The notes beneath the pieces were generated by a model. The model saw only the letters and a program-made list of their open reading frames with translations, was not told where the DNA came from and ran no database searches. Shown here in pieces: positions 18,231-27,673 of a stretch of 64,000 nucleotides of DNA (within the stretch, counting starts at the first letter, position 1; each line of letters starts with the position of its first letter). Made by a program: the position numbers and the translations under genes. The stretch spans positions 1 to 64,000 of the forward strand of contig NZ_MAYF01000024.1 in the NCBI RefSeq assembly GCF_001684955.1, written 5' to 3'. The DNA comes from Chryseobacterium contaminans (GTDB lineage: Bacteria > Bacteroidota > Bacteroidia > Flavobacteriales > Weeksellaceae).

Positions 18231-19127
18231 ATGGAATATCCATTAGTAACAGTTATTGTCATTTCTTATAATCACTCCATGTTTATAAGAGAAAACCTGG
18301 ACAGTATCAAAAATCAGACCTACAAAAATATACAGTTAATTGTTGGTGATGATGCCTCTCCAGATCATTCGGTGGAGGTTTTTGAACAGTGGTTACAGGA
18401 AAATAATTACCCTGCAGAGAAAAATTATCATACCAAAAATACAGGTATTGCAGGAATGCTTAATGAATGCATGGAACTGGTTAAGGGAAAATATGTAAAA
18501 ATTATTGCAGCTGATGACTTTTTGCATCCCGAATCTATTGAAAAGTCTGTGGTTACCCTTGAAAATCTTGGGGATGAATACGCCATGTCATATAGCCATA
18601 CTCATTTTGTGAATAATGACAGTGAGGTTATTGAAGATATTGTAGACTATGACATACTGGGCAAAGTAGACCCTTACGTCTTTAAAGATGATCTGTTAAA
18701 AAGTAATAGAATTGCAGCTTTAACGGTTTTACTGAAAACAGACGTTATTAAAGAAACCGGAAAATATGATACCCAATTTATTCTGGAAGATTATTACCGA
18801 TGGTTAAAGATCAGCCAAAAATATTTAATCGCTTATATTCCGGAAAAACTGGCGTACTACCGTTTACATACAGAAAACATCTCTAAAATAAAAGCAGACA
18901 GGGTTGAGCTTGAGGCAGCTTTGCTTCAGATGATGTTTGATAAAAAAGGAATTGCAAAAGGAAGCATCAACCATACGACTCAGAAATTTTACATATCAGG
19001 GAAAGAACTTCCTGAAGAGTACCTCAATGCTTATCGTAGCTATCCATTTCATCTGAAAAAACTGGATTTTGCTATCAAAAAGAAGCTTCCGGTTCCTGTA
19101 TATAAAATTTTAAAGAAGCTTTTTTAA
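18231..19127 (+). CDS. Glycosyltransferase family 2
   Basis: A GT-A enzyme of 298 residues with VTVIVISYNHSMFIRENL, GDDASPDHS and the acidic IIAADDFLHPES motif, and LEDYYRWLK in the acceptor half. The ATG at 18231 is 1 base after the aminotransferase stop; an ATG at 18219 would overlap it and add four residues. Substrates are unknown. Confidence 0.9.
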   Translation: MEYPLVTVIVISYNHSMFIRENLDSIKNQTYKNIQLIVGDDASPDHSVEVFEQWLQENNYPAEKNYHTKNTGIAGMLNECMELVKGKYVKIIAADDFLHPESIEKSVVTLENLGDEYAMSYSHTHFVNNDSEVIEDIVDYDILGKVDPYVFKDDLLKSNRIAALTVLLKTDVIKETGKYDTQFILEDYYRWLKISQKYLIAYIPEKLAYYRLHTENISKIKADRVELEAALLQMMFDKKGIAKGSINHTTQKFYISGKELPEEYLNAYRSYPFHLKKLDFAIKKKLPVPVYKILKKLF

Positions 19128-19189
19128 AATAAAGTTTAAATCTGCAAAAACCCTCTTCTGACAGATAAAAATTTTAATATCTTCAACCG

Positions 19190-20116
19190 ATGAAAATATC
19201 CGTGGCCCTCTGTACCTATAACGGTGAAAAATATATAGCAGAACAACTGGAAAGTATTCTCAGCCAGACGAAATCTGTAAATGAAATCATCATCTGTGAT
19301 GATGGCTCTGCCGATGATACTGTAAAGATTATCTCACATTATGGAAATCAATTCCCAGATATTATCAAAGTCTATCAAAATCCGGAAAACCTGGGCTATG
19401 TAGGCAACTTCGAAAAAGCAATGAACCTGTGTACCGGAGATCTTGTATTCCTTTGTGACCAGGATGATCGCTGGTTTACAAATAAAACCGCTGTAATTGC
19501 TGAAATTTTTGAAAAACAATCCGATATTGATATTGTATGCCATAATATTAAACTTTTCGGTGAAGCCATCAACCCTTCAGAAGAAATTACTTACTGGGAT
19601 CTAGATACTCCCAGCCCAAGTACACTCACGCAGCCACAGGATATTATCAAAAGAATTTTATATCAGGGTAATGTATTCCCCGGTATGAGTATGGCCATCC
19701 GCAATACCTTTCTGAAGAAACATCTTCCCCTGAAAAAAATCAATCCGGTTATCATCCACGATTATGAACTTTTGCTGCTTGCTGCAGATAAAAATGCCGT
19801 TTGGACAGAGGACCAAATTTTAGGAGAATACCGCATACATCCGAAACAAAGTATCGGCTATAAAACATTTTCCCATTTTAATCCCTCAGAAAGACCAATC
19901 TTCACGCGAGAAAATTTATTTACCATCTTTCAAAGGCATCCCTTTGTTAAAAAAACAATTAAAGGCCTCAGCTTAAATACAGATCTTGAAAAAGGACATA
20001 CTATATATTGCCTTGAACAGTATAAAAATTATCTCAAAAATATGTCTTTTTTCAAACGAATGATTACCAAACTCAAAATGAAATACTATTTTCATATATT
20101 TGATTACCTGAAATAA
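19190..20116 (+). CDS. Glycosyltransferase family 2
   Basis: A 308-residue GT2 enzyme with ISVALCTYNGEKYIAEQL, CDDGSADDT and FLCDQDDRW, the DQDD form seen in rhamnosyltransferase-like and related GT2 proteins of O-antigen loci. It lies alone between short gaps of 62 and 67 bases, on the same strand as its neighbours. Donor unknown. Confidence 0.9.
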   Translation: MKISVALCTYNGEKYIAEQLESILSQTKSVNEIIICDDGSADDTVKIISHYGNQFPDIIKVYQNPENLGYVGNFEKAMNLCTGDLVFLCDQDDRWFTNKTAVIAEIFEKQSDIDIVCHNIKLFGEAINPSEEITYWDLDTPSPSTLTQPQDIIKRILYQGNVFPGMSMAIRNTFLKKHLPLKKINPVIIHDYELLLLAADKNAVWTEDQILGEYRIHPKQSIGYKTFSHFNPSERPIFTRENLFTIFQRHPFVKKTIKGLSLNTDLEKGHTIYCLEQYKNYLKNMSFFKRMITKLKMKYYFHIFDYLK

Positions 20117-20183
20117 ATAATTCATATTTTTCAGATATGAAATATTGTTCCCCTTATAACACAATTAATGAAACAACTAACAT

Positions 20184-20852
20184 ATGATTATTGGCAACGG
20201 TATTATAGCAAACGCTGTAAAATCTTATGACAGAGAAGACATTATTTTTTTTGCATCAGGAGTTTCAAACTCTCTGGAAACAAGAACATCAGAATTTGAA
20301 AGAGAGCTTTCTCTTTTAAAAACAGTGTATGAAGACAACAAAGAAAAGAAACTGATCTATTTTTCTACTCTAAGCATTCACGACCAATCCAAGCAGAAAA
20401 GCCCTTATGTCATTCATAAAAAAGAAATTGAAAATTATATAGAACATAATATTGACCATTACCTCATCCTGAGAATCGGCAACATTGTAGGAAAAGGTGG
20501 AAATCCAAACACCTTGTTCAATTTTCTTAAAACCCAGATTGCCAACAACCATGAATTCACCCTTCATCTTAAGGCCAGAAGACTTCTTTTAGATATTGAA
20601 GATATATGCCGGTTTATAGACTCTCAAGGCTTACAAGCTCATAATAAAACGATCAATTTCTCCTTTCCTTATTATTATGATTTAAAGGAGATCATTAATG
20701 CCATTGAAAAAGAAACCGATCAAAAAGGACTTTATAAAGAAACCAATGAGGGTGATTTCTACAAGGTAGATTTTGACGAAGATATTATGACTTTTTTCTC
20801 TGAAAAAACACCACAGGGATATTTAGAAACTTTAACCAGAAAGTATATTTAA
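20184..20852 (+). CDS. Short SDR-like NAD(P)-dependent sugar epimerase/dehydratase family protein
   Basis: A 222-residue protein with a Rossmann-like start MIIGNGIIANAV, then FFASGVSNS, a YFSTLSI strand with Ser/Thr, and SPYVIHKKEIE carrying the Y-x3-K pair of SDR enzymes. LILRIGNIVGKGGNPNTL corresponds to the region after the active site. It is shorter than standard extended SDRs (about 320), but a stop lies directly upstream of the ATG, so the N-terminus is not cut. It probably reduces or epimerises a sugar, or is a divergent member of the family. Confidence 0.7.
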   Translation: MIIGNGIIANAVKSYDREDIIFFASGVSNSLETRTSEFERELSLLKTVYEDNKEKKLIYFSTLSIHDQSKQKSPYVIHKKEIENYIEHNIDHYLILRIGNIVGKGGNPNTLFNFLKTQIANNHEFTLHLKARRLLLDIEDICRFIDSQGLQAHNKTINFSFPYYYDLKEIINAIEKETDQKGLYKETNEGDFYKVDFDEDIMTFFSEKTPQGYLETLTRKYI

Positions 20853-20853
20853 G

Positions 20854-21795
20854 ATGGCTAGTATTTATGTTATTATTGTCACTTACAATGCCATGAAATG
20901 GGCAGAAAGGTGTTTTACCAGTTTACGAAACTCCAATATTCCCATACAGTCAATTGTTATTGATAACGGCTCTACGGATGGTACTCAAGATTATATTAAA
21001 GCCAACTTTCCTGAAGTTGATTTCACTCAGTCTCCGGAAAATTTAGGCTTTGGTAAAGCCAATAATATTGGTATTGAAAAAGCGTATAAAGAAGGAGCAG
21101 ATTTTTTTTATCTGATGAATCAGGATGCATGGATTTTTCCAGACAGTATGGAACAATTGCTGGAAGTTTATCATCATTATCCGAACAAAGAGCAAATTGG
21201 TATCCTAAGTCCGATGCATTTAGACGGAAGCGAAAAAAAATTAGATCTCCATTTTGAAAATTATCTGGGAAAATATGCCAAAACAAACCGCTTAATTTCT
21301 GACCTGTTTTTAAAACAGCAAAGCAAATGGTACGAAATAGATTTTGTAAACGCTGCACATTGGTTATTACCTAAGTCTACCATTGAAATCGTTGGTGGGT
21401 TCAATCCGTTTTATTTCCATTATGGCGAAGACTATGACTATATCAATCGTCTTTTGTATCATAAAAAGAAAATTATACTTTGCCCGGATAGCGTTGTAGT
21501 TCATGATACTAAACAGCACAAAACGTTTCAAAGTCCCGAAGCTGCCTATAAAGAAAAATGGCTTTCATTGAGGTTACAAAAACAAACCCAATTTATGAAT
21601 CCTGCATTTGAATTTGATCCAAAAAAAATAAAAAAGCAATTATTAAGGGATTTTTATAAATTCGCACTAAAAGGGTATACAAAAGAACGTATTGAGCAAC
21701 GTGAAATGAATCAGTATTTTTTACCCCGCTTGCAAGAAATTCATGAGCATCGCCAGAAAATCATCAACTCATCACACCCATTTTTAAATATCTAA
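20854..21795 (+). CDS. Glycosyltransferase family 2 (paralog A)
   Basis: A 313-residue GT2 enzyme with IYVIIVTYNAMKWAERC, IDNGSTDGTQDYI, NLGFGKANNIGIEKA and LMNQDAW, the pattern of the rhamnosyltransferase-like GT2 subgroup. NAAHWLLPKSTIEIVGGFNP is also typical. It is closely similar over most of its length to the gene at 24864. It starts 1 base after the SDR-like gene and is followed by another glycosyltransferase. Confidence 0.9.
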   Translation: MASIYVIIVTYNAMKWAERCFTSLRNSNIPIQSIVIDNGSTDGTQDYIKANFPEVDFTQSPENLGFGKANNIGIEKAYKEGADFFYLMNQDAWIFPDSMEQLLEVYHHYPNKEQIGILSPMHLDGSEKKLDLHFENYLGKYAKTNRLISDLFLKQQSKWYEIDFVNAAHWLLPKSTIEIVGGFNPFYFHYGEDYDYINRLLYHKKKIILCPDSVVVHDTKQHKTFQSPEAAYKEKWLSLRLQKQTQFMNPAFEFDPKKIKKQLLRDFYKFALKGYTKERIEQREMNQYFLPRLQEIHEHRQKIINSSHPFLNI

Positions 21796-21805
21796 AAATT
21801 TCTAA

Positions 21806-22960
21806 ATGAGTAAAAAAATTCTTTTTGTTTGTTACGGAGATTCAAACTCTCCAAAAGCCTGGTCTAATGTACCGTTCCTTTTTTCCGAAAATTTAAAAAA
21901 ACAGGGGTATGAAATTCTACGTGTAGACCTCTCGCCCATAAAAAAATACGAAACATTATGGAATAAATACCCAGGAAGAATTTTATCCCGGTTTTTCCCG
22001 AGTCAACAATATGAATTTATTAAAACTCCTATTTCAAGGATGCTAGCTTATAAAAAGATCAGGAAGGTTGTCAAAAATAACCCGGATCTTTATTTTGTTA
22101 TTATATTGAGCTTTGATTTTTATAATAAATTCAGCAACACACCATCGCTATTGTTTCACGATTGGAGCTATGACATGGTTATCTTAGATCGTCTAAAGAG
22201 GAAACCTTACTTCTTTGAAAAATGGTTTATCAAATATCAACATGAAGCATTTAACAATTCTGAATTAGTAGTTTCACTTTTTAAAGATGCACAAAAAATA
22301 ATTTCTGAACGCCATGGTAAACAGGTACATCACCTCGGCAGTAATGTTGTGAATGATATCAACTTTAATAAGCCTACTGTTCAGGAAATTCTAGATAAGA
22401 AAAAAAATTCGGAAGAACTGCTGCTTATCGGATCTATGAAATATTTATTAGGGGCGAGAAAGCTGGTAGAAGCGGTTAGAATTTTACAAAAAGATTTCCC
22501 CAATTTAACTTTAAATATCATTAATATTCCTAAAGATAGATTGTTGTTACAAAATACAGATCGAAATATCATTTGTTATGAATATTTGGATAAGGGAGAT
22601 CCGGAACAAAATACCCAATACTATAATCTTATTACGAAAGCAAAAATTCTTGTCAATCCATCCGAAATTTGGGCTGCCTATTCCAGTACCATTGAATGTA
22701 TGTTTTACTACACGCCTATCATTATAAAACCTTATGAAGCTTTTGCTTTAGATTATGGGGAGAAGAATGATTTTGGTATTTATCTTCAAAATACTGAAGT
22801 AAATGATATTGTAGATAGTATACGAAGCATTCTTACGATGAACGAAGAGGAGTATACAAAACTATGTTTAAGAGCGCATGACCTGGTAAAAGATCAAACT
22901 TGGGAAAGTTACACAAAGAAAGTAATTGAACTGATGAATAATGTCGTAAATAAAAATTAA
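21806..22960 (+). CDS. Glycosyltransferase, GT-B fold (GT4-like)
   Basis: A 384-residue protein starting KKILFVCYGDSNSPKAWSN. The C-terminal half has LLLIGSMKYLLGARKLVEAV and AKILVNPSEIWAAYSSTIE, resembling the donor site of GT4 enzymes, although the E-x7-E motif is loose. It fits a glycosyltransferase of the locus, 10 bases after its upstream neighbour. Specific donor unknown. Confidence 0.7.
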   Translation: MSKKILFVCYGDSNSPKAWSNVPFLFSENLKKQGYEILRVDLSPIKKYETLWNKYPGRILSRFFPSQQYEFIKTPISRMLAYKKIRKVVKNNPDLYFVIILSFDFYNKFSNTPSLLFHDWSYDMVILDRLKRKPYFFEKWFIKYQHEAFNNSELVVSLFKDAQKIISERHGKQVHHLGSNVVNDINFNKPTVQEILDKKKNSEELLLIGSMKYLLGARKLVEAVRILQKDFPNLTLNIINIPKDRLLLQNTDRNIICYEYLDKGDPEQNTQYYNLITKAKILVNPSEIWAAYSSTIECMFYYTPIIIKPYEAFALDYGEKNDFGIYLQNTEVNDIVDSIRSILTMNEEEYTKLCLRAHDLVKDQTWESYTKKVIELMNNVVNKN

Positions 22961-22964
22961 TCCT

Positions 22965-23753
22965 TTGAAATCACTCCCTATCAGTATTTGCATTCTTTCC
23001 TGGAAAACAGGAAAAACATTAGGAAACACATTAAGGTCCTACCGAAAATATGGTCTCCTGGACATGGTTGATGATATCGTCATTCTTTTCCAGGAAGTAA
23101 GTGAATCTGACAAAAAACTGGCAGATCAATACAATATCAGATATATAGGACTAAAAGAGAATATCGGTATTGGAAAAGGGATGAAAGCGTTGGCAGAAAA
23201 TGCGACTTGTGAAAACATTCTTTTTCTGGAGCATGACTTTGAGCTTGTTGAAAATCAAAAAACAGCATTTTCCCGCCTCAAAAGTGGATTGGAAATGCTT
23301 GATAATGGTTTTGATGTAGTTCGCTACCGAAGCAGAAACGTGCCTGGCTACCCTCTCATTTCCATCAGGCATAAAGGAAATGAGCTGAACTATTATGATG
23401 ACTGGCACGAATGTACTTCACCTCATCTTCTGGAATCTTTGCATTGGCTGGATCCTGCGGTAGAGTTTCCTGATAAAATTCAAAAGCAAGGCGAATATTT
23501 CATTACCACCTCCCGTTGGGCCAACTGGACCAATAACCCTTATCTTGTCCGAAAAAGTTTCTTACTTGAAACCATTATTCCTTTCTCAGGAGAAACCGCT
23601 TCGCTGGAAAGAAATATTGCGGCGTGGTGGGTAAAACAAAATTTCAAAATTGCCCAGGGAGAAGGGCTGTTTAAGCATAATGACCTTACCAAATATCCGA
23701 AGAAAACCATTATTCAGAAAATAGTGGGAAGACTGAAAAATATATTTAAATAA
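22965..23753 (+). CDS. Glycosyltransferase family 2-like, TTG start
   Basis: A 262-residue GT-A type protein starting (M)KSLPISICILSWKTG, with IGLKENIGIGKGMKAL and FLEHDFEL, the latter in place of the usual D-x-D. The start is the TTG at 22965, 4 bases after the previous stop. No in-frame ATG lies near enough to keep the first beta strand, which makes this non-ATG start necessary. Activity is likely but the altered acidic motif leaves doubt. Confidence 0.75.
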   Translation: MKSLPISICILSWKTGKTLGNTLRSYRKYGLLDMVDDIVILFQEVSESDKKLADQYNIRYIGLKENIGIGKGMKALAENATCENILFLEHDFELVENQKTAFSRLKSGLEMLDNGFDVVRYRSRNVPGYPLISIRHKGNELNYYDDWHECTSPHLLESLHWLDPAVEFPDKIQKQGEYFITTSRWANWTNNPYLVRKSFLLETIIPFSGETASLERNIAAWWVKQNFKIAQGEGLFKHNDLTKYPKKTIIQKIVGRLKNIFK

Positions 23754-23764
23754 CACATCCCAAG

Positions 23765-24727
23765 ATGAAGATTCTTTTCCATGAGGATGAACTCAATTAC
23801 AGAGGGACTTCCATAGCAGTATATGATTACGCAGATTTCAATGAGAGATATCTGGGCAATGAATCTATAATTGTATACAATAAAAATTCAAAAACCAACC
23901 ATCCGTTAGGGATTGAAAAATTTGAAAAAAGATTCCGTGTACATGGCTATTCGGATTTCAGTGAAGTAGATCAGCTTATCCGAGAAGATCATATAGACCT
24001 TTTTTATGCCATTAAAAATGGGAATATAGATGGAATAGATACCAAGGAATGTAAATCTGTGATCCATAGTGTTTTTAAACATTTTGAACCGCATGGAGAC
24101 GTATACGCTTATGTTTCTGAATGGCTGAGCCAGGAAATGACGGGTTCAAAATATCCTTATGTTCCCCACATGGTTAATTTTGACTCTCAAACCCATGAAG
24201 ATTTAAGAGCAGAACTTACTATTCCTAAGCATGCAAAAGTGTTTGGATATTATGGCGGCCATATCAGCTTTAATATCCTTTTTGCTCAAAAAACGATTGA
24301 AAAAATAGCTTCAAAATATAAAGACATCTATTTCATTTTTATGGGAGTAGATCCTTTTATCAAAAAGAAATGGTGGAAATCTGTTCCTTCTAACATTATC
24401 TTTCTCCCGCCAAGTTCGGATATCATAATGAAGCAAAAATTCATCAATACCTGTAATGCCTTACTTCATGCCCGCGAAAGAGGAGAAACCTTCGGGATTA
24501 CCGTAGCAGAATTTGCCATTATGGGAAAACCGGTGATTGCCTTTGCCAATCCTCCGGAAAAAGCCCATATCACTCATTTACAGGACCAGGCTTACTATTA
24601 TAATGACAGTAAAGAACTGCAAAATATTATCCTGGACGCAGACCTTACTTTATCAGCAAAAGAACTTTATGAAAAATTTCTGCCTCATCCTGTAATGGAT
24701 ACTTTTAAAAAAGTTTTTATTGATTAA
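23765..24727 (+). CDS. Glycosyltransferase, GT4-like
   Basis: A 320-residue protein, MKILFHEDELNYRGTSIAV at the N-terminus and GETFGITVAEFAIMGKPVIAF near the C-terminus, where the E-x7-E motif of retaining GT4 enzymes is visible. KVFGYYGGHISFN begins the second Rossmann half. It ends before a 136-base AT-rich gap with no clear signal. Confidence 0.78.
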   Translation: MKILFHEDELNYRGTSIAVYDYADFNERYLGNESIIVYNKNSKTNHPLGIEKFEKRFRVHGYSDFSEVDQLIREDHIDLFYAIKNGNIDGIDTKECKSVIHSVFKHFEPHGDVYAYVSEWLSQEMTGSKYPYVPHMVNFDSQTHEDLRAELTIPKHAKVFGYYGGHISFNILFAQKTIEKIASKYKDIYFIFMGVDPFIKKKWWKSVPSNIIFLPPSSDIIMKQKFINTCNALLHARERGETFGITVAEFAIMGKPVIAFANPPEKAHITHLQDQAYYYNDSKELQNIILDADLTLSAKELYEKFLPHPVMDTFKKVFID

Positions 24728-24863
24728 AGAATGCTATAAAAGATACATTATCCTCCTCTTTGCCTTTATCAAATAAATCTACTATTTTTTGTATTTTAGA
24801 ATCACGAATTTGTTATAAGATGATGGGTATTCATGAATCCGGAATAAAATATTAAAATAAAAA

Positions 24864-25787
24864 ATGCCTGATATTCAAATTATTATTGTGACCTACAACG
24901 CCATGAAATGGGCAGAAAGATGCTTCACCAGTTTAAGAAAATCTTCTGTCCCGGTACAATGCATTGTAATAGACAACGGGTCTACAGATGGAACTCAGGA
25001 ATACATACAAACAAATTTCCCGGAAGTGGATTTTACTCAATCTGAATCTAATCTCGGATTTGGAAAAGCCAACAATATAGGCATAGAGAAAGCTTATAAA
25101 AACGGAGCTGATTTCTTCTATCTGATGAATCAGGATGCATGGCTGTATGAAAACAGTATGGAAAAAATGCTTGAAGTATATAATAACCATCCCAACAAAG
25201 ACGAAATCGGTATTATAAGCCCTATTCACATTGATGGATCAGAAAAGTATCTTGATATATTTTTGGATCAGTACATTGCCAAGAATTATGAAAAAACGAG
25301 AATGATTTCGGATTTGTATTTTCAGACTTTGAAGCCTTACTATGAAATTCACTTTGTAAATGCAGCTCACTGGCTGTTACCGAAAAAAACAATAGAAACC
25401 ATAGGAGGATTTAATCCTTATTTTTTTCATTATGGGGAAGATGATGAATATGTTAACAGAGTTCATTTTCATCAAAAGAAAGTACTATTGGTTCCAGGCA
25501 GCAAGGTAGTTCATGATGGGGTGCAGCTTCTCCATAAAATAGATTTCACCAAATACGAAGATGTTCGTGTGGAAATCAATACTTTGAATCCTAGCCTCCC
25601 CAACGCTTTACAACGGGAAAAGAGATCATTAAAACAAAGTATGCTTAAGAATTTTATAACGGGAAATCTCAACAGATACAAAGAACTGTCTCTGAAGTAT
25701 AAAAAAATTGCAAGAGATAGTGAGAAATTAAGCAGCCTACGAAGTCAATTGATTCAATCAGGCCCTAGTTTTCTGAATCTGTCGTAA
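24864..25787 (+). CDS. Glycosyltransferase family 2 (paralog B)
   Basis: A 307-residue GT2 enzyme that is clearly a paralog of the gene at 20854: both share TYNAMKWAERCFTSLR, DNGSTDGTQ, LGFGKANNIGIEKAYK and FFYLMNQDAW. The C-terminal thirds diverge, so the two may use the same donor on different acceptors. It precedes the asparagine-synthase-like gene. Confidence 0.9.
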   Translation: MPDIQIIIVTYNAMKWAERCFTSLRKSSVPVQCIVIDNGSTDGTQEYIQTNFPEVDFTQSESNLGFGKANNIGIEKAYKNGADFFYLMNQDAWLYENSMEKMLEVYNNHPNKDEIGIISPIHIDGSEKYLDIFLDQYIAKNYEKTRMISDLYFQTLKPYYEIHFVNAAHWLLPKKTIETIGGFNPYFFHYGEDDEYVNRVHFHQKKVLLVPGSKVVHDGVQLLHKIDFTKYEDVRVEINTLNPSLPNALQREKRSLKQSMLKNFITGNLNRYKELSLKYKKIARDSEKLSSLRSQLIQSGPSFLNLS

Positions 25788-25834
25788 ATTAGCTGTACAA
25801 AAATTGAAAAATTAATGATGAAAAATAATATATT

Positions 25835-27631
25835 ATGTGTGGAATAGCGGGGATTATAAGCAGTAATGCCAGAAATTACCAGGAAGAGATCCAAAAGATG
25901 ACGGATGCATTGGTTCACCGCGGGCCGGATTCTTCTCATTATGAATTTTATGAAAATGCCGCACTGGGCCACCGCCGACTTTCCATTATAGATTTGTCTG
26001 AGAATGGAAAACAGCCCATGTTCTCTAGCACTAAGAATGAATGTATTGTACTTAATGGTGAAATCTATGGTTATCAGGATATCAAAAGGCAATATGCAGA
26101 ATATCCTTACCATGGAGGTTCTGATACGGAAGTTATTCTTGCCATGTATCAGAGAAAACAGGAAAACCTCATTCATGATCTTCCGGGAATGTTTGCATTC
26201 GCCATCTGGGATGAGCAGAAACAACAGTTATTCTGTGCGAGAGACCGTTTTGGGGAAAAACCTTTTTATTATGCCATTGGAAAGAATAATGAATTCATTT
26301 TTGCATCAGAAATCAAAGCCATTTTAGCTTCCGGGCTTATCCAACCTAAAGTAAGTTCCGAGGCTCTCTCCCACTATCTTCAATATGGATATGTAAGTTC
26401 TTATCAGAGTATTTACAGCAATATTCATACGCTTCCACCTGCTCATCAACTGATCTGGAAAGATGGAAAATTTACAGTTTCCCGTTATTATAGCTTACCT
26501 GCAAAAGACAGAGTGATAAGCCTTTCTGATGCGAAGGAAGAATTTCTGTACCTGTTGAAAAATGCGGTAAAAAAACAACTGATTGCAGATGTAGAAGTAG
26601 GAAGTTTCCTGAGTGGAGGATTAGATTCCTCATCTGTTGTGGCTTTAGTAGATGAATTTCTACCTCATCAGACCACCATTAGCTTCGGATACGATCACAA
26701 AGATAATGAGTTGAAATACGCAAAGGAAATTGCCGATAAGTATCAGACCAATCATATTGAAGTTCATGAAAAGAAGTCTGACCTTGTTACTTCTTTATTA
26801 AAAATATCACCATTTTTCGATGAGCCTTTTGCAGATGCTTCATTTATCCCTCACTATGAGATTTGCAGAGCCGCCAGAAAGAACCTTACAGTTGTATTGT
26901 CTGGAGATGTAGGAGATGAATTATTCGGTGGATATCATTTTTATACTGTTGAAAATAAATTAAAAAAACATTTCAGCTATAAAAATATCATAGCACAATT
27001 CGGATTAAAATTATATCAGCAAATAAAACCCACTTCATTCCTTAGCAGGAAAAATGGGGAGTTTTCATCTATTATGGATTTCCATCTGAATGATGTAAGA
27101 AATGCTTTTAATAAAAAAGAACGTGATCTCCTTGGGGTTTCTTCAGACTATCTGCAAACTTATAGCTTTACCCCTAATCCGGATTCTCTTAACGATATTA
27201 TGAGAGTAGATCTGGAAAACTATGTTCCTGCCAATATGATGGTAAAATCCGACAGAATGGCCATGGCCAATTCTCTGGAAGTAAGAACTCCATTCCTGGA
27301 TCTGGACTTTGCAGAATTTTGTATTCAATTACCGGATCAGCTGAAACTGAATGACAGCAATGATAAAATTATCCTTCGTGAAGCAATGGGCTCTTATTGG
27401 ACTGAAACCATCAGAAAACGCCATAAACAAGGGTTTGGACTTGGAGTTAAAAGTTGGTTTGCGGAAGAAAACCTGATGAATTTTTCAAATGATCTGCTGA
27501 AAGACCCGAACCATAAGGTATTTAATTTCATTGATTTTAAAGCTGCTCAGAATTTCCTTGACAAAGATGAAAGACACTGGAATCTTTTACAGCTCGCATT
27601 ATGGGCTGACAATAACAAAGCCATGTTATAA
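25835..27631 (+). CDS. asnB: Asparagine synthase (glutamine-hydrolysing)-like amidotransferase
   Basis: A 598-residue class II amidotransferase. Cys2 of MCGIAGI is the glutaminase nucleophile, and HRGPDSS and LNGEIYG complete that domain (about 1-190). The synthetase domain has the ATP pyrophosphatase loop SGGLDSSSV and later GDVGDELFGGY and KSDRMAMANSLEVRTPFLD. The family makes asparagine, but members inside O-antigen and capsule loci are thought to amidate uronic acids. With ugd in this locus, amidation of a uronic acid is plausible here. It is flanked by glycosyltransferase genes on the same strand. Confidence 0.9.
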   Translation: MCGIAGIISSNARNYQEEIQKMTDALVHRGPDSSHYEFYENAALGHRRLSIIDLSENGKQPMFSSTKNECIVLNGEIYGYQDIKRQYAEYPYHGGSDTEVILAMYQRKQENLIHDLPGMFAFAIWDEQKQQLFCARDRFGEKPFYYAIGKNNEFIFASEIKAILASGLIQPKVSSEALSHYLQYGYVSSYQSIYSNIHTLPPAHQLIWKDGKFTVSRYYSLPAKDRVISLSDAKEEFLYLLKNAVKKQLIADVEVGSFLSGGLDSSSVVALVDEFLPHQTTISFGYDHKDNELKYAKEIADKYQTNHIEVHEKKSDLVTSLLKISPFFDEPFADASFIPHYEICRAARKNLTVVLSGDVGDELFGGYHFYTVENKLKKHFSYKNIIAQFGLKLYQQIKPTSFLSRKNGEFSSIMDFHLNDVRNAFNKKERDLLGVSSDYLQTYSFTPNPDSLNDIMRVDLENYVPANMMVKSDRMAMANSLEVRTPFLDLDFAEFCIQLPDQLKLNDSNDKIILREAMGSYWTETIRKRHKQGFGLGVKSWFAEENLMNFSNDLLKDPNHKVFNFIDFKAAQNFLDKDERHWNLLQLALWADNNKAML

Positions 27632-27673
27632 TATAAAACAATTCCGTTGGAAGACAAAGTCTCATTACAATAG

